A stretch of 48,736 bases of DNA from CAZAPO01 sp044841755 (GCA_044841755.1 JAXOFM010000008.1:1-48736), one strand, 5' to 3'; shown: positions 32,239 through 41,604, counted from the stretch's first letter. Numbers and translations are program-made. Notes: a model not told the origin generated them from the letters alone.

Positions 32239-32781
32239 TTAAGAATATTCGGGGATCTTCCCTTTGACGCCTTCAAAATAAGATCTCATAAACTTAAAAT
32301 CAGCCTCTTTATCATCTGTAGGGTAAAAAGGTTCTGAAATTTTATTCTGTTTATTTTCAAAATCTATAGTTATCATTATTATTGGCACTTGTGCTTCTTT
32401 AGCGATATAGTAAAAACCTGTACGCCACTTCTCCACTTTCTTTCTGGTTCCTTCTGGAGCCATAGCCATTCTAAATTGTTCTCTCTCTTCAAACAACTGA
32501 GCAATAGCTTCTACCTGATTCATATTTTCTGTACGTACCACTGGCGCGCCTCCAAGGGCTCTAAAAAACCATCCGTAAGGAAATTTGAACAATCCACTTT
32601 TGCCTACAAAATTTGTTTTAATACCTAGTACTGAACGCAATAGAATTCCTAAAGGAAAATCTAGCCAATGTGTATGAGGAGTAGCAATTATAACTGCTTT
32701 TGGAATGCTATCAAAATCTTTAAAACCAGCTGTTTTCCAACCTAATACTTTATAATATATAAATTTTGATAACCAACGCAT
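32239..32781 (-). CDS. PlsC-like 1-acyl-glycerol-3-phosphate acyltransferase family
   Basis: 180 residues. The HX4D catalytic motif is in ATPHTHWLDFPLG (HTHWLD) and the substrate-binding motif in MAPEGTRKKVEKWRTGFYYI (EGTR). Short for the family and without clear membrane helices. The last gene of a leftward operon (kdsB, HAD, CAT-like, KdnB-like, this gene); it begins one base after the KdnB-like stop. The position suggests acyl transfer to lipid A or phospholipid, but the acceptor is unknown. Confidence 0.85.
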   Translation of the reverse strand: MRWLSKFIYYKVLGWKTAGFKDFDSIPKAVIIATPHTHWLDFPLGILLRSVLGIKTNFVGKSGLFKFPYGWFFRALGGAPVVRTENMNQVEAIAQLFEEREQFRMAMAPEGTRKKVEKWRTGFYYIAKEAQVPIIMITIDFENKQNKISEPFYPTDDKEADFKFMRSYFEGVKGKIPEYS

Positions 32782-32782
32782 A

Positions 32783-33865
32783 TTACATCTTTTGGTATAG
32801 GTCCTTAAGCTTTTCGTAAGTGATAATGTTTCTCCAATCTTTGCCCAAGGCGTTTTCCCAAAGGGGTTCTAGACTCATGGCTACATTGATCATAGTATCA
32901 AAATGATGATCATCAAGATGCGCACAAACCTTAGTTGGTAACTCTATATCATGGACTCTTAGCATTTTTTTGAAGAGCTTCACTCCTTCTGGGTAGAACT
33001 CACTTAACTGATTAAAAACAACGCAATTCCCAATTCCGTGTTTTGTTCCTAATAAATACGATAATCCATAACTTAAGGCATGCGCAACACCTACTTGCGA
33101 ATAGGCAATACTCATTCCACCATGCCATGAAGCCATCATGAGTTTATCTTGAGATTCTTCTTCAGAAAGTTTATTGCCAACAAAAACCTCGTGACATAGA
33201 TCATATGCTTTCTCTCCATAACTCTGGCTAAATGCATTTAAATATGTTCCATTTAGTGACTCAATACAATGGATATAACAGTCCATTCCTGTGTAAAACC
33301 ACTGATTCTTTGGAACATCTTTAGTTAGTTCGGGATCGAGAATGACCTGATCAAAAGGCGTATAATCACTATTAATGCCTAACTTCTTAGTGGGACCTGT
33401 AAGTACTGTTGTTCTAGATACTTCTGCTCCAGTACCAGAAATGGTAGGAATACCAACATGATAAACTGCTGGATTTTTAACTAGATCCCAACCTTGGTAA
33501 TCGGCAGCACTTCCTTTATTAGTAAGCATTATAGATACGGCCTTAGCAAGATCTAGAAGTGTCCCACCTCCAATACCAATAATACCTGAAGGCAATTCTT
33601 TATGAGATAAGATGATCTTTTCGGTAAGCTCATCTACCTGAGCGGTTTTAGGTTCTTCTTCGGCTGAAATATAAATAATCTTATCCTTGTATGACAAAGG
33701 TATCCTTGAAGTTAACCAAGCATTACCTTTAAATACATCATCTACCAAAAAGATGAATGGAGCATTTACATTTAAACGCTTTGGGGCGATTATATCGCTT
33801 AATTGATTAAAACTACCACGACCAAAAATTACTCTTGGCACCATCGGGAAATTTTTATAGCTCAT
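32783..33865 (-). CDS. kdnB: Iron-containing alcohol dehydrogenase, KdnB-like (Kdo 8-oxidase)
   Basis: 360 residues of the group III Fe-dependent dehydrogenase family. GIIGIGGGTLLDLAKAVSIM binds NAD; the metal ligands are probably D and H in GMDCYIHCIESL and H in VGVAHALSYGL and GTKHGIGNCV. The stretch YQGWDLVKN to GIPTISGTGAEVSRTTVLTG is characteristic of KdnB, which oxidises the C8 hydroxyl of Kdo so that an aminotransferase (KdnA) can make 8-amino-Kdo. Being in one operon with kdsB supports this; kdnA is not visible in the window, so the assignment is by family and context. Confidence 0.7.
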   Translation of the reverse strand: MSYKNFPMVPRVIFGRGSFNQLSDIIAPKRLNVNAPFIFLVDDVFKGNAWLTSRIPLSYKDKIIYISAEEEPKTAQVDELTEKIILSHKELPSGIIGIGGGTLLDLAKAVSIMLTNKGSAADYQGWDLVKNPAVYHVGIPTISGTGAEVSRTTVLTGPTKKLGINSDYTPFDQVILDPELTKDVPKNQWFYTGMDCYIHCIESLNGTYLNAFSQSYGEKAYDLCHEVFVGNKLSEEESQDKLMMASWHGGMSIAYSQVGVAHALSYGLSYLLGTKHGIGNCVVFNQLSEFYPEGVKLFKKMLRVHDIELPTKVCAHLDDHHFDTMINVAMSLEPLWENALGKDWRNIITYEKLKDLYQKM

Positions 33866-33898
33866 TCAATTTTTATTATCAACTACTAAAAGTAGTAA

Positions 33899-34522
33899 TT
33901 ATTTTAAGTTTAAATTCTTTTGAAATGCTTCACTAAATAGTCCAACATGGTATCCATCCACTAAAGCATGATTTGCAGCAATTGAAACATTCATTGTTAA
34001 TCTTCCATCTGGATTACTCATTACTTTGCCAAATGCAAGCTTTGGCACAGAATCTGGAACCCCTGATTTTGCTTCTTTATTACTAGAAAAATTCACCCAA
34101 GGCAATGCAGAGCAATGAATACAATCAAGATTATTATCTGGAGGGTAAAAATCTCCTGTTTCTCTTACGCGTTTCTTTTCGTTATCTAAGTTTATAATGA
34201 ATTCCTTTAGCTCATCTGCATATTTTATATAAGAAAGCGCAAAAGTATTGTCTGCTCTACTTAAAGTAGCCGAGGCATGTATTTCATCATAAACTACAAC
34301 TTCTCCATCAAGAATTCTATATTTCAGGTTCTCAACACTATTAATAGCTTTAATGCAGTCATGTAAATATCTCGCAAAAAAACTAACACCTTTTTCTTTA
34401 CAAGATTTATATGCCACTCTAACATCAAAAGGAATAGTTAATGTAAAATATGGATCTTCAAAACCCTTAAAGTGCTCAAATTGCTGCTTTCTATTCCACG
34501 TATTTATATTAATTGTTCTCAA
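33899..34522 (-). CDS. Chloramphenicol acetyltransferase-like acyltransferase
   Basis: 207 residues, CAT family length. NHALVDGYHVGLFSEAF carries the catalytic His and Asp (HxxxDG), and LPWVNFSS and KLAFGKVMSNPDGRLTMNVS are the usual central strands. It starts directly after the HAD gene stop. Flavobacterial relatives mostly sit in housekeeping contexts, so a role in modifying a cell-envelope or metabolic substrate is as likely as antibiotic resistance. Confidence 0.82.
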   Translation of the reverse strand: MRTININTWNRKQQFEHFKGFEDPYFTLTIPFDVRVAYKSCKEKGVSFFARYLHDCIKAINSVENLKYRILDGEVVVYDEIHASATLSRADNTFALSYIKYADELKEFIINLDNEKKRVRETGDFYPPDNNLDCIHCSALPWVNFSSNKEAKSGVPDSVPKLAFGKVMSNPDGRLTMNVSIAANHALVDGYHVGLFSEAFQKNLNLK

Positions 34523-35227
34523 CTACTCTAAAAATTGTAAAATATCACGTAAACTACTTACTGTTTTATACGCCTTACCATTGGTTTCTTCTTCTGTCAC
34601 CATTTCATGCGCCCAAGTAGTATGAAATGGAACATGAATTGCGTGTGCTTTGATATTTACTAATGGTAAGATATCTGATTTCAAGGAATTACCGATCATT
34701 AAAAACTCGGAAGGATTAATATCGAGATGATTCAATAATTTAGAATAATTTTCTTCTTTTTTATCACTTAGCACCTCAATATGATGGAAATAATTAGATA
34801 ATCCAGATTTTTCTAGCTTACGTTCCTGATCCAATAAATCTCCTTTGGTAGCAAGAATAAGTCTATAATTTCCTGACAAACCCTTTAGTACTTCCTCAAC
34901 TCCATCTAACAACTCAACAGGCTGATTGATCATTGACTTTCCAATATCCAATATCTTTTTAATGGTTTCATTAGTCACATTGCCATTAGAAATATCAATA
35001 GCCGATTCTACCATAGATAACACAAAAGCCTTAACACCATAACCATACAAGTCTAAATTATCCATTTCCATTTTAAACAACTCTTGGTCTATCTTGTTTG
35101 CCGTTTCGTAAGGACTCAATAATTTAGCAAAGTCTAATTCTGCTTCTCTAAAAAAGGTCTCATTCACCCAAAGTGTGTCATCAGCATCAAAACCAATAAC
35201 TTTTATGTTCTTGTATTCTACTTCCAT
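34523..35227 (-). CDS. HAD-family hydrolase
   Basis: 234 residues. HAD motif I is GFDADDTLWVNE (nucleophile and acid/base Asp), motif II Thr is in RLILATKGD, and motif III/IV in FLMIGNSLKSDILP. Resembles the YjjG/phosphoglycolate phosphatase branch. The start overlaps the end of kdsB by 10 bases. It could be the Kdo-8-phosphate phosphatase or a general phosphatase; the KdsC proteins are shorter and lack this cap, so the former is doubtful. Confidence 0.85.
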   Translation of the reverse strand: MEVEYKNIKVIGFDADDTLWVNETFFREAELDFAKLLSPYETANKIDQELFKMEMDNLDLYGYGVKAFVLSMVESAIDISNGNVTNETIKKILDIGKSMINQPVELLDGVEEVLKGLSGNYRLILATKGDLLDQERKLEKSGLSNYFHHIEVLSDKKEENYSKLLNHLDINPSEFLMIGNSLKSDILPLVNIKAHAIHVPFHTTWAHEMVTEEETNGKAYKTVSSLRDILQFLE

Positions 35228-35946
35228 AGTTTCTTCGCTCTTTCAAGATCTTCAGGAGTGTCTATTTCTACACCTTCAACAGTGGTTTCCACCATCTTTA
35301 TTTTCTTACCATACTCCAGATATCTTATGCATTCTATCTTTTCAGTACCTTCAATAAATTGCATTGGTAATTTTGTGAAATCTAATAAAGCATCTTTTCT
35401 AAATGCATAAATTCCTTTATGCTTGAAATATCTTGCACCAGCTTCTTTATCTCTTGGAAACGGAATTGGGCTTCTAGAAAAGTATAAAGCAAAATTGCGT
35501 TGATCAACAATTACCTTAACAGTATTTGGATTATTAATCTCATCCCAATCTTTTATCTCGACCATTAAAGAGGCTAGATCTATTTCTTTGTCTGGATCTT
35601 CATAAAATACATTGAGTACTTTCTCTAAACTTGAACGTTCTGTAAAGGGCTCATCGCCTTGTACATTTATTACAATGTCGCAATCTATATCTTCAACAGC
35701 TTCTGCAATACGATCACTTCCAGATTCATGCTCTTTCTTACTCATGATTGCCTTACCTCCATTTGATGTAATCTCATTGAAGATAATTTCACTATCAGTT
35801 ACCACATAAACATCATCAAATAAATTGGTAGCAACAGTAGCTTCATATGTACGAAGTATTACCGACTTACCACCAAGATCTTGCATTAATTTACCTGGGA
35901 ATCTGGAAGCACGATAACGTGCAGGAATCATTGAAATAACTTTCAT
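35218..35946 (-). CDS. kdsB: 3-deoxy-manno-octulosonate cytidylyltransferase
   Basis: 242 residues. MIPARYRASRFPGKLMQDLG is the CTP-binding signature, INVQGDEPF the metal site and FKHKGIYAFRKDALL a conserved strand. It activates Kdo (or 8-amino-Kdo, if KdnAB are present) as CMP sugar for lipid A assembly. First gene of the five-gene leftward operon. Confidence 0.95.
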   Translation of the reverse strand: MKVISMIPARYRASRFPGKLMQDLGGKSVILRTYEATVATNLFDDVYVVTDSEIIFNEITSNGGKAIMSKKEHESGSDRIAEAVEDIDCDIVINVQGDEPFTERSSLEKVLNVFYEDPDKEIDLASLMVEIKDWDEINNPNTVKVIVDQRNFALYFSRSPIPFPRDKEAGARYFKHKGIYAFRKDALLDFTKLPMQFIEGTEKIECIRYLEYGKKIKMVETTVEGVEIDTPEDLERAKKLWK

Positions 35947-36032
35947 GAATTGCTAGAATTACGAAATCAAAAATACTGATTTTTATATGTTTTGATAAAG
36001 ATATTTTTGCATTCTTTGTTAACAATTTTTAG

Positions 36033-37460
36033 CTAAGATTCTAAAAAATAATCATCTTTAAACCCAATAAGATATAACTTCTCTTTTGCTCTTGTTAAAG
36101 CTGTATATAACCATCTTAAATAATCTCGTGAAATTCCTTCTGGCAAATAAGGTTGTTCCACAAATACAGTATTCCATTGACCTCCCTGAGATTTATGACA
36201 AGTGATTGCATAAGAGAATTTCACCTGAAGCGCATTTAAATACTTATTGTTTTTTACTTTTAAAAACTTACGATAATTTGAAGGTTCATCTTCATAATCC
36301 TTTAGCACTTCTTGATATAGCCTATTGGCTTCTTCATAAGGTAAGGACGGTGTTTCTAAGTCAATTGTATCAAGCATCAAAACAGTTTCAAATGGTCGCA
36401 TACGCGGATAATCAACCATTCTTATTTTTACTTCGGCAAACCTAAATCCGTAAAGTTCTTTAAAACTAAAAACCTCGAGAACCTCAATAATATCTCCGTT
36501 GGCAATAAAACCAGCTTCACTAGATGGTTTTAACCAGAAGTAATTATTCTTTACAATCATTAAATAATCACCTGCAGTGAGTTCATGCTCATTAAATAAA
36601 ATTCGTGAACGTATTTGCTGGTTATATAAGTTAGCTCGTTTATTTGAGCGAACAATAATGGCAGTATCTTCAGTTCCTAAGCGACTATAAGCATCATTGA
36701 TAGCATCCATAATATCATGACCATCAATCAAGCGAACAATATCGCTAAAGCCTTTTAAATCAAATTGAAATTCATCATAGCCATGATTTGCAAGTGCCTC
36801 TCTTAATAATGTAGCGTTAAACAGAATTCCAGAATCTTGCTCTTGACGTACAACTTCATCTAGTTCCATTTCGGTTACTTCTTTCTGGTAATTAAGTGAT
36901 AACTTATCTACATTAAGTGCAGGACTTAGGTCTAGCTTAACAGGTGGTAATTGAGCTGTATCACCTATGAGAAGCAATTTACACTGATGTCCAGAATAAA
37001 CATACTGCATCAAATCATCTAATACAGACCCACTTCCAAATAAACTACCTTGAGCTGGTATATCTGATATCATTGAAGCTTCGTCCACAATAAAAATTGT
37101 CTTTTTATGCTTATTAGGTGCCAATACAAATGAAACCTTTCCACTCTTAGAATATCTTGCAGTATAAATCTTTTTATGAATTGTAAAAGCTTCCTTGTTA
37201 GAGTAATTGGAAATAACCTTAGCAGCTCTCCCTGTTGGTGCCATAAGTATGGTACTCTTTTTTGCCTTCCAAAGGTTTGTAACTATGGTTCCAATAATTG
37301 TAGTCTTACCTGTTCCTGCAAATCCTTTTAAAACATATAATGATGAAGGAGACGAATCAAAAATAAAATTTGAAAGATGCTCTAAAACAATACTTTGTTT
37401 TAAGGTGGGTGTGAACGGAAAATTCTTTAATAAAAGTGAGTTAAACTCTGAAGAATTCAT
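36033..37460 (-). CDS. RecD-like superfamily 1 DNA helicase
   Basis: 475 residues. Walker A GFAGTGKTT at 46-54, Walker B IFIVDEASMISD, motif III LLIGDTAQLPPV, and C-terminal ITCHKSQGGQWNTVFV (motif V) and RWLYTALTRAKEKLYLIGF (motif VI). This fits SF1B helicases of the RecD2/Dda type in short form, acting in DNA repair or replication restart. Monocistronic, divergent from the gene at 37584. Confidence 0.85.
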   Translation of the reverse strand: MNSSEFNSLLLKNFPFTPTLKQSIVLEHLSNFIFDSSPSSLYVLKGFAGTGKTTIIGTIVTNLWKAKKSTILMAPTGRAAKVISNYSNKEAFTIHKKIYTARYSKSGKVSFVLAPNKHKKTIFIVDEASMISDIPAQGSLFGSGSVLDDLMQYVYSGHQCKLLLIGDTAQLPPVKLDLSPALNVDKLSLNYQKEVTEMELDEVVRQEQDSGILFNATLLREALANHGYDEFQFDLKGFSDIVRLIDGHDIMDAINDAYSRLGTEDTAIIVRSNKRANLYNQQIRSRILFNEHELTAGDYLMIVKNNYFWLKPSSEAGFIANGDIIEVLEVFSFKELYGFRFAEVKIRMVDYPRMRPFETVLMLDTIDLETPSLPYEEANRLYQEVLKDYEDEPSNYRKFLKVKNNKYLNALQVKFSYAITCHKSQGGQWNTVFVEQPYLPEGISRDYLRWLYTALTRAKEKLYLIGFKDDYFLES

Positions 37461-37542
37461 GAAGATTTATTACAAACTTTGAATTTATCAAAGATAAAAA
37501 TGATTTTTACTAACAATAACTTTCGTGAATAAAAAAAAATTG

Positions 37543-37550
37543 TAGATTTG
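37543..37550 (+). promoter_or_regulatory. Probable -7 promoter element
   Basis: TAGATTTG matches TAnnTTTG and lies 33 bases before the ATG at 37584. Likely drives the 37584 / DUF3822 / rsmD run. Confidence 0.45.
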
Positions 37551-37583
37551 CGATAGTCCATTAATTAAATTTAATAAATCACT

Positions 37584-38324
37584 ATGTTAACATTAATTAT
37601 TACAGCTGTTGTTGTAATTGCTGCTACGATAGGAATAGTATGGGTAATTGACAAATTTGTTCCTAAAAAAGCAAAACCAGTTATTATGATTGTACTTTGG
37701 GTATTAATTGGTTATTTAGCTTATACCACTTTTATGTCTGTTTACGGAGAAATCAAGTTTAATAAACTAAAAGATAGACGTTATTCTGAAGTTATTACAA
37801 ATCTAATTGACATTAGAGATGCACAATTAGCTCATAGAACAGTAACAGGAAAATTCCAAGGTAATTGGGATGACTTAGTGAAATTTATTGATACGGCACA
37901 ATTTACATTAACTCAACGTCGTGATTCATCTGTTTTAGATGTTGAACAAACAAGACGTTTTGGGGGTGTAGAAATGTATAAGGATGTGGTAATTGTAGAT
38001 ACTTTAGGTTTCGTAGCAGTAAAAGATTCTCTTTTTGGTGCAGACCCTAGATATAAAACAATGATGAACATTCCATCGGCTGAACCAGGAGCAAAATTTG
38101 AACTTAAAGCAGGTTTACTTGAGCAAAACGGAATGCAAATTCCTGTGTTTGAAGCAAGAGCACCTAAGTCAGTAATTCTTTTTGATCAAGATAAGAATCT
38201 TGTCTCTAAAGAGAATGAAGTAGTTTCTGTAGATGGAGTAAATGGTGATGCTATCACAGTTGGTTCAATGGAAGAAGTAAATACCAATGGAAACTGGCCA
38301 AAAAACTACTCAAAAAAGCAGTAA
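37584..38324 (+). CDS. Membrane protein, unknown function
   Basis: 246 residues. Two N-terminal membrane segments (LTLIITAVVVIAATIGIVWV and VIMIVLWVLIGYLAYTTFM), then a soluble part: YSEVITNLIDIRDAQLAHRT, FQGNWDDLVKFIDTAQF, and a strand-rich C-terminus. No family named. Its end overlaps the DUF3822 start by 38 bases, and rsmD follows; the three form one operon. Confidence 0.75.
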   Translation: MLTLIITAVVVIAATIGIVWVIDKFVPKKAKPVIMIVLWVLIGYLAYTTFMSVYGEIKFNKLKDRRYSEVITNLIDIRDAQLAHRTVTGKFQGNWDDLVKFIDTAQFTLTQRRDSSVLDVEQTRRFGGVEMYKDVVIVDTLGFVAVKDSLFGADPRYKTMMNIPSAEPGAKFELKAGLLEQNGMQIPVFEARAPKSVILFDQDKNLVSKENEVVSVDGVNGDAITVGSMEEVNTNGNWPKNYSKKQ

Positions 38325-39129
38325 AATAGAACAAAACAAAGATAAACTATTGTCCATTCAGGTTAGCCTGAATGGACTTTCTTTTTGTATCCTAGATAAG
38401 GATATAAACACTATAGTATTCTACAAAAGTTTCTTATTTGAGAAAAAGTTGAACCCTGGTGATGTTCTAGACAGACTTACGCACCAGTTTAATACAGAAT
38501 CTGCATTAAAGCAATCTTTTAAAAACGTCTCGGTTGTTCATGACAATGAGTTATCTTCGTTAGTACCAAAACCTTTGTTTAATGAAGAGTTTTTAGCTGA
38601 CTATTTAAAGTTTAATTCTAAAATACTGAGGTCAGATTACATAACATATGATCAAATGCAAGCTAACGACGCTGTTAATGTGTATGTACCATATGTAAAC
38701 ATAAATAATTTTTTATACGACAAATTTGGTGAATTTGAGTTCAAGCACTTCTCCACTATAGTCATTGAGAATATTTTAAGTATTGAGAAGAACTCAATAA
38801 AAAATAAAATGTATGTTCATTTGAGTGATCATCACTTTGAGATCGTTATTGTTGAAAATGGACAACTTAGATTATACAACACTTTTGAGTTTAGCACAAA
38901 AGAAGACTTTATTTATTACATTCTTTTCACAGCTGAACAACTTGAAATGAATCCGGAAGAATTCCCAATAGAAATTATTGGAAATATAGATGAGAATAAT
39001 GAGTTATTTCAAATAACCTATAAATATGTTAGAGATGTTTCTATACATATACCTAATACTAAGCTGGAATTAGCTGATGAATTAGAGATTAAGTGTTTAC
39101 AAGATTTTGTAATCTTAAACAGCTTCTGA
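38287..39129 (+). CDS. DUF3822 family protein
   Basis: 280 residues. LLSIQVSLNGLSFCILDKD and the later HLSDHHFEIVIVENGQLRLY repeat an actin-like ATPase fold pattern (two similar strand-turn-strand halves). Family known only as DUF3822 in Bacteroidota; function unknown. The stop TGA shares bases with the ATG of rsmD (TGATG), a clear sign of translational coupling. Confidence 0.8.
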   Translation: METGQKTTQKSSKIEQNKDKLLSIQVSLNGLSFCILDKDINTIVFYKSFLFEKKLNPGDVLDRLTHQFNTESALKQSFKNVSVVHDNELSSLVPKPLFNEEFLADYLKFNSKILRSDYITYDQMQANDAVNVYVPYVNINNFLYDKFGEFEFKHFSTIVIENILSIEKNSIKNKMYVHLSDHHFEIVIVENGQLRLYNTFEFSTKEDFIYYILFTAEQLEMNPEEFPIEIIGNIDENNELFQITYKYVRDVSIHIPNTKLELADELEIKCLQDFVILNSF

Positions 39130-39674
39130 TGAGAATTATTTCAGGAACCTATAAAGGAAGACGATTTACACCTCCTAAAAATTTACCGGTTCGCCCTACG
39201 ACAGACATGGCGAAAGAATCACTATTTAACATTATAAATAATTATTATTATTTTGATGAAATATCGGTTCTAGATCTTTTTTCAGGAACGGGTAACATCA
39301 GCTATGAATTTGCTTCAAGAGGTACGCAACGAATTATAGCAGTAGATAACAATTACAACTGTATTAAATACATAACCAGCACGGCCAATAACTTTGAAAT
39401 GCCCATACATGCTTTAAAAAGCAATGTATTTAAGTTTCTGGAACAAACCAAGCAAAAACATACCATCATTTTTGCAGATCCACCCTATAATTTCTCGTTA
39501 GAAGAATTTGCACAAATTCCAGATCTAGTGTTTAAGAATAACCTACTCGAAGACCAAGGAATGTTGATTATTGAACACTCAAAACACACCGATTTGTCTA
39601 CACAAGAGCATTTTAGTTTTACAAAGAGTTATGGAGGGAATTCTTTCAGCTTCTTCGAAATGGAAGACAACTAA
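39129..39674 (+). CDS. rsmD: 16S rRNA (guanine-966 N2)-methyltransferase
   Basis: 181 residues from the ATG at 39129 (MRIISGTYKGRRF), the canonical family start; the frame is open 36 bases further left inside DUF3822. SAM-binding motif VLDLFSGTGNISYEFASRG and catalytic motif FADPPYNF are present. Methylates 16S rRNA during 30S assembly. Confidence 0.95.
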   Translation: MRIISGTYKGRRFTPPKNLPVRPTTDMAKESLFNIINNYYYFDEISVLDLFSGTGNISYEFASRGTQRIIAVDNNYNCIKYITSTANNFEMPIHALKSNVFKFLEQTKQKHTIIFADPPYNFSLEEFAQIPDLVFKNNLLEDQGMLIIEHSKHTDLSTQEHFSFTKSYGGNSFSFFEMEDN

Positions 39675-39846
39675 AGTGCAATAATTATTTCGTAAGTCGT
39701 TTTTTTTCAGTAAATTACAATCAGTACTTCGTTGTCCTAGTTCTTCTTTGATATCAATTTTACTGAGTTATTGTTGTTCTCTTTTCTATTCGTGTTCCTT
39801 CCATTTATGATGATTGGTATTACTATTAATCAACAAAACCATTATT

Positions 39847-40620
39847 ATGAGAACACTACAATCAAAGTTCATTTCATCAATCTTTGCACTTTTCTTTTTG
39901 TCTACACTTGCTGCCCAAGACAATGACAGATTTCAGGCCTACCACGTTCATGAAGACCGTGTAAAACCATCAATGGTACTTGAATATGAAAAAACGGCTA
40001 AAGCACTCGCCGATGCCATGAGGGAGAATGATATCCAAGGTTATGGCTGGTTGACAACCAGTACCGATGATTTTAGATATTTATCTGTGACTCCTATTGC
40101 AAATATGGCGCAATTAGATGGTAATCCGTTTGCTGCACTATCTGACAAGATTGGAAATGAAGCTGCCAGTGCACTATTCGCACCATTTAACAAATGTTAC
40201 GATCAGCATGGAGATTATGTGATTTTTATGGATAAGGAACTCACGTATATGCCTGATGGTATCACCCAAACACCAGATGGTGAAAACTTTAGAAAGTTCT
40301 ATTATGTTTATGTTTCACCAGGAAATGTAGGCGCTATGAATGACGCCTTTAAAAAGGTGAAGCAAATGTTTGCTGATAAAGGCTCTAAGAGTTATTACAG
40401 AGTCTATAGAAGCGGATTTGGAAACATGGATTCGTATTTCATGGTTGCTGTAGCCGCAAAAAACCCTGTTGACATGGAGCAACGCGGAGCCGCTAACGAT
40501 GAGCTATTAGGTCCTGATGCACAAGCCGTGTTTGGAAATCTAATGAGTAAAGCTATAAAATTTGAAGAAATAACTGGTATGATAAGACCAGAATTAGGAT
40601 ACACACCAAAATCAAATTAA
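39847..40620 (+). CDS. Exported protein with two similar halves, unknown function
   Basis: 257 residues from the ATG at 39847 (a longer frame from 39814 lacks a signal). Signal peptide ISSIFALFFLSTLAAQ. Two halves look alike: YHVHEDRVKPSMVLEYEKTA / ENDIQGYGWLTTSTDDFRYL and YYVYVSPGNVGAMNDAFKKV / KGSKSYYRVYRSGFGNMDSY, a pattern seen in tandem dimeric alpha-beta barrel (ABM/YciI-like) folds. No family recognised. Followed by the next gene after 21 bases. Confidence 0.7.
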   Translation: MRTLQSKFISSIFALFFLSTLAAQDNDRFQAYHVHEDRVKPSMVLEYEKTAKALADAMRENDIQGYGWLTTSTDDFRYLSVTPIANMAQLDGNPFAALSDKIGNEAASALFAPFNKCYDQHGDYVIFMDKELTYMPDGITQTPDGENFRKFYYVYVSPGNVGAMNDAFKKVKQMFADKGSKSYYRVYRSGFGNMDSYFMVAVAAKNPVDMEQRGAANDELLGPDAQAVFGNLMSKAIKFEEITGMIRPELGYTPKSN

Positions 40621-40641
40621 TTAACACTAAAACCAACAAGA

Positions 40642-41166
40642 ATGAAAAAACTAATTTATTTAATTCTATTATCAATCACTGTTATTGCGTGCAACCAAGA
40701 GCAACGCTATTTTGCAGAGTCAAATGAAACCAACACCTTGAAGGAGGGAATTGCTGCATACGAGGCTGGAGATTGGGATACCTGGGTAACGCATTTTGCC
40801 GATACCGCCAAAATTTATGTAAACTCATCAGAACCCATGAATGTTAGTGAGCGGGTTGCAAGTTTAAAAGAAATGTCTGGGGCAATGTCTTCATATGGTT
40901 TTGACCATGATGAAGCTCATATAGAAATGGTTGTAGACAAAAATGACGAAACATGGGTTTACTTCTGGGGACTACATAACGGAACTATTGCAGCAAACAA
41001 TAAGACGTTAGCGATACCTGTGCATATAGCGGTTCGATTTGCTGACGGTAAAATTGTTGCAGAGCACGTTTACTATGATGGCACCGAATTAAACGCTGAA
41101 TTTGCCGCTCTTGCTGCGGCTGGGGCTGCGAGTGCAGAAGAAGCGGAGGATGGTGATGGAGAATAG
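40642..41166 (+). CDS. NTF2/SnoaL-like lipoprotein
   Basis: 174 residues. Lipoprotein signal LILLSITVIACNQE with Cys at 17. NTLKEGIAAYEAGDWDTWVT and FADTAKIYVNSSEPM start the NTF2-like fold; VHIAVRFADGKIVAEHVYYD is the matching hairpin. The C-terminal tail is acidic and low-complexity (AALAAAGAASAEEAEDGDGE). Forms an operon with the preceding exported protein and ends in a terminator. Confidence 0.75.
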   Translation: MKKLIYLILLSITVIACNQEQRYFAESNETNTLKEGIAAYEAGDWDTWVTHFADTAKIYVNSSEPMNVSERVASLKEMSGAMSSYGFDHDEAHIEMVVDKNDETWVYFWGLHNGTIAANNKTLAIPVHIAVRFADGKIVAEHVYYDGTELNAEFAALAAAGAASAEEAEDGDGE

Positions 41167-41189
41167 GTAAACAAGTATACTTAAAATAA

Positions 41190-41214
41190 AAAGTGTGGCA
41201 TAAAGCCACACTTT
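41190..41214. terminator. Bidirectional terminator between the NTF2-like gene and rnpB
   Basis: AAAGTGTGGC-ATAAA-GCCACACTTT, a 10-bp perfect stem followed by a T-run on the plus strand and, because of flanking A, on the minus strand too. Confidence 0.85.
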
Positions 41215-41222
41215 TTATTTTT

Positions 41223-41527
41223 GAGTAAATCTATAAGCCGAATTCTGTACTCTACTGAGCCCTTATCATTTATCTGAATGTATTGTTACCAATACACTTT
41301 AGCTGCCTACCCTCCAGCATTGGGCGTGCAACCCTCAAACACTGGTATACATGGCATTGCACCACATAGAGTTTACCTGATTTCACTACAGCATTACCTG
41401 TACATACTTTCTGTTGCACTTTTCCTAACCTCTCGGTTGATGGCCGTTAACCATTATGTTTGCACTACGGTGTTCGGACTTTCCTCCATCACGTCAAAGA
41501 CGTCACAGCGATAAGGCGATTTACTGC
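41223..41527 (-). ncRNA. rnpB: RNase P RNA
   Basis: The minus-strand transcript contains the conserved bacterial P RNA core GAGGAAAGTCCGAACACC near its 5' end and CAGAATTCGGCTTATA near its 3' end. The closing helix P1 is visible: AGTAAATC near the 5' end pairs with GATTTACT near the 3' end. About 305 bases fits Bacteroidota P RNA. It forms the catalytic subunit that trims the 5' leader of tRNA precursors. Ends are estimated to within a few bases from P1 and the promoter. Confidence 0.95.
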
Positions 41528-41532
41528 GTCTG

Positions 41533-41540
41533 CAAAAGTA
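41533..41540 (-). promoter_or_regulatory. rnpB -7 promoter element
   Basis: On the minus strand TACTTTTG, an exact TAnnTTTG match, lies six bases before the estimated RNA start, with a TTG about 23 bases upstream of it. Confidence 0.6.
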
Positions 41541-41604
41541 CACAAATTGTTAATAACTCCTCTCAATTTTAAGGATGTCAATTCTTAATTTTGAACTGAA
41601 TTTT

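Noticed and set aside
33899..34522. CAT-like gene as a chloramphenicol resistance gene
   Set aside because: It sits inside a tightly packed housekeeping-type operon with kdsB, and the family includes many acyltransferases with other substrates.
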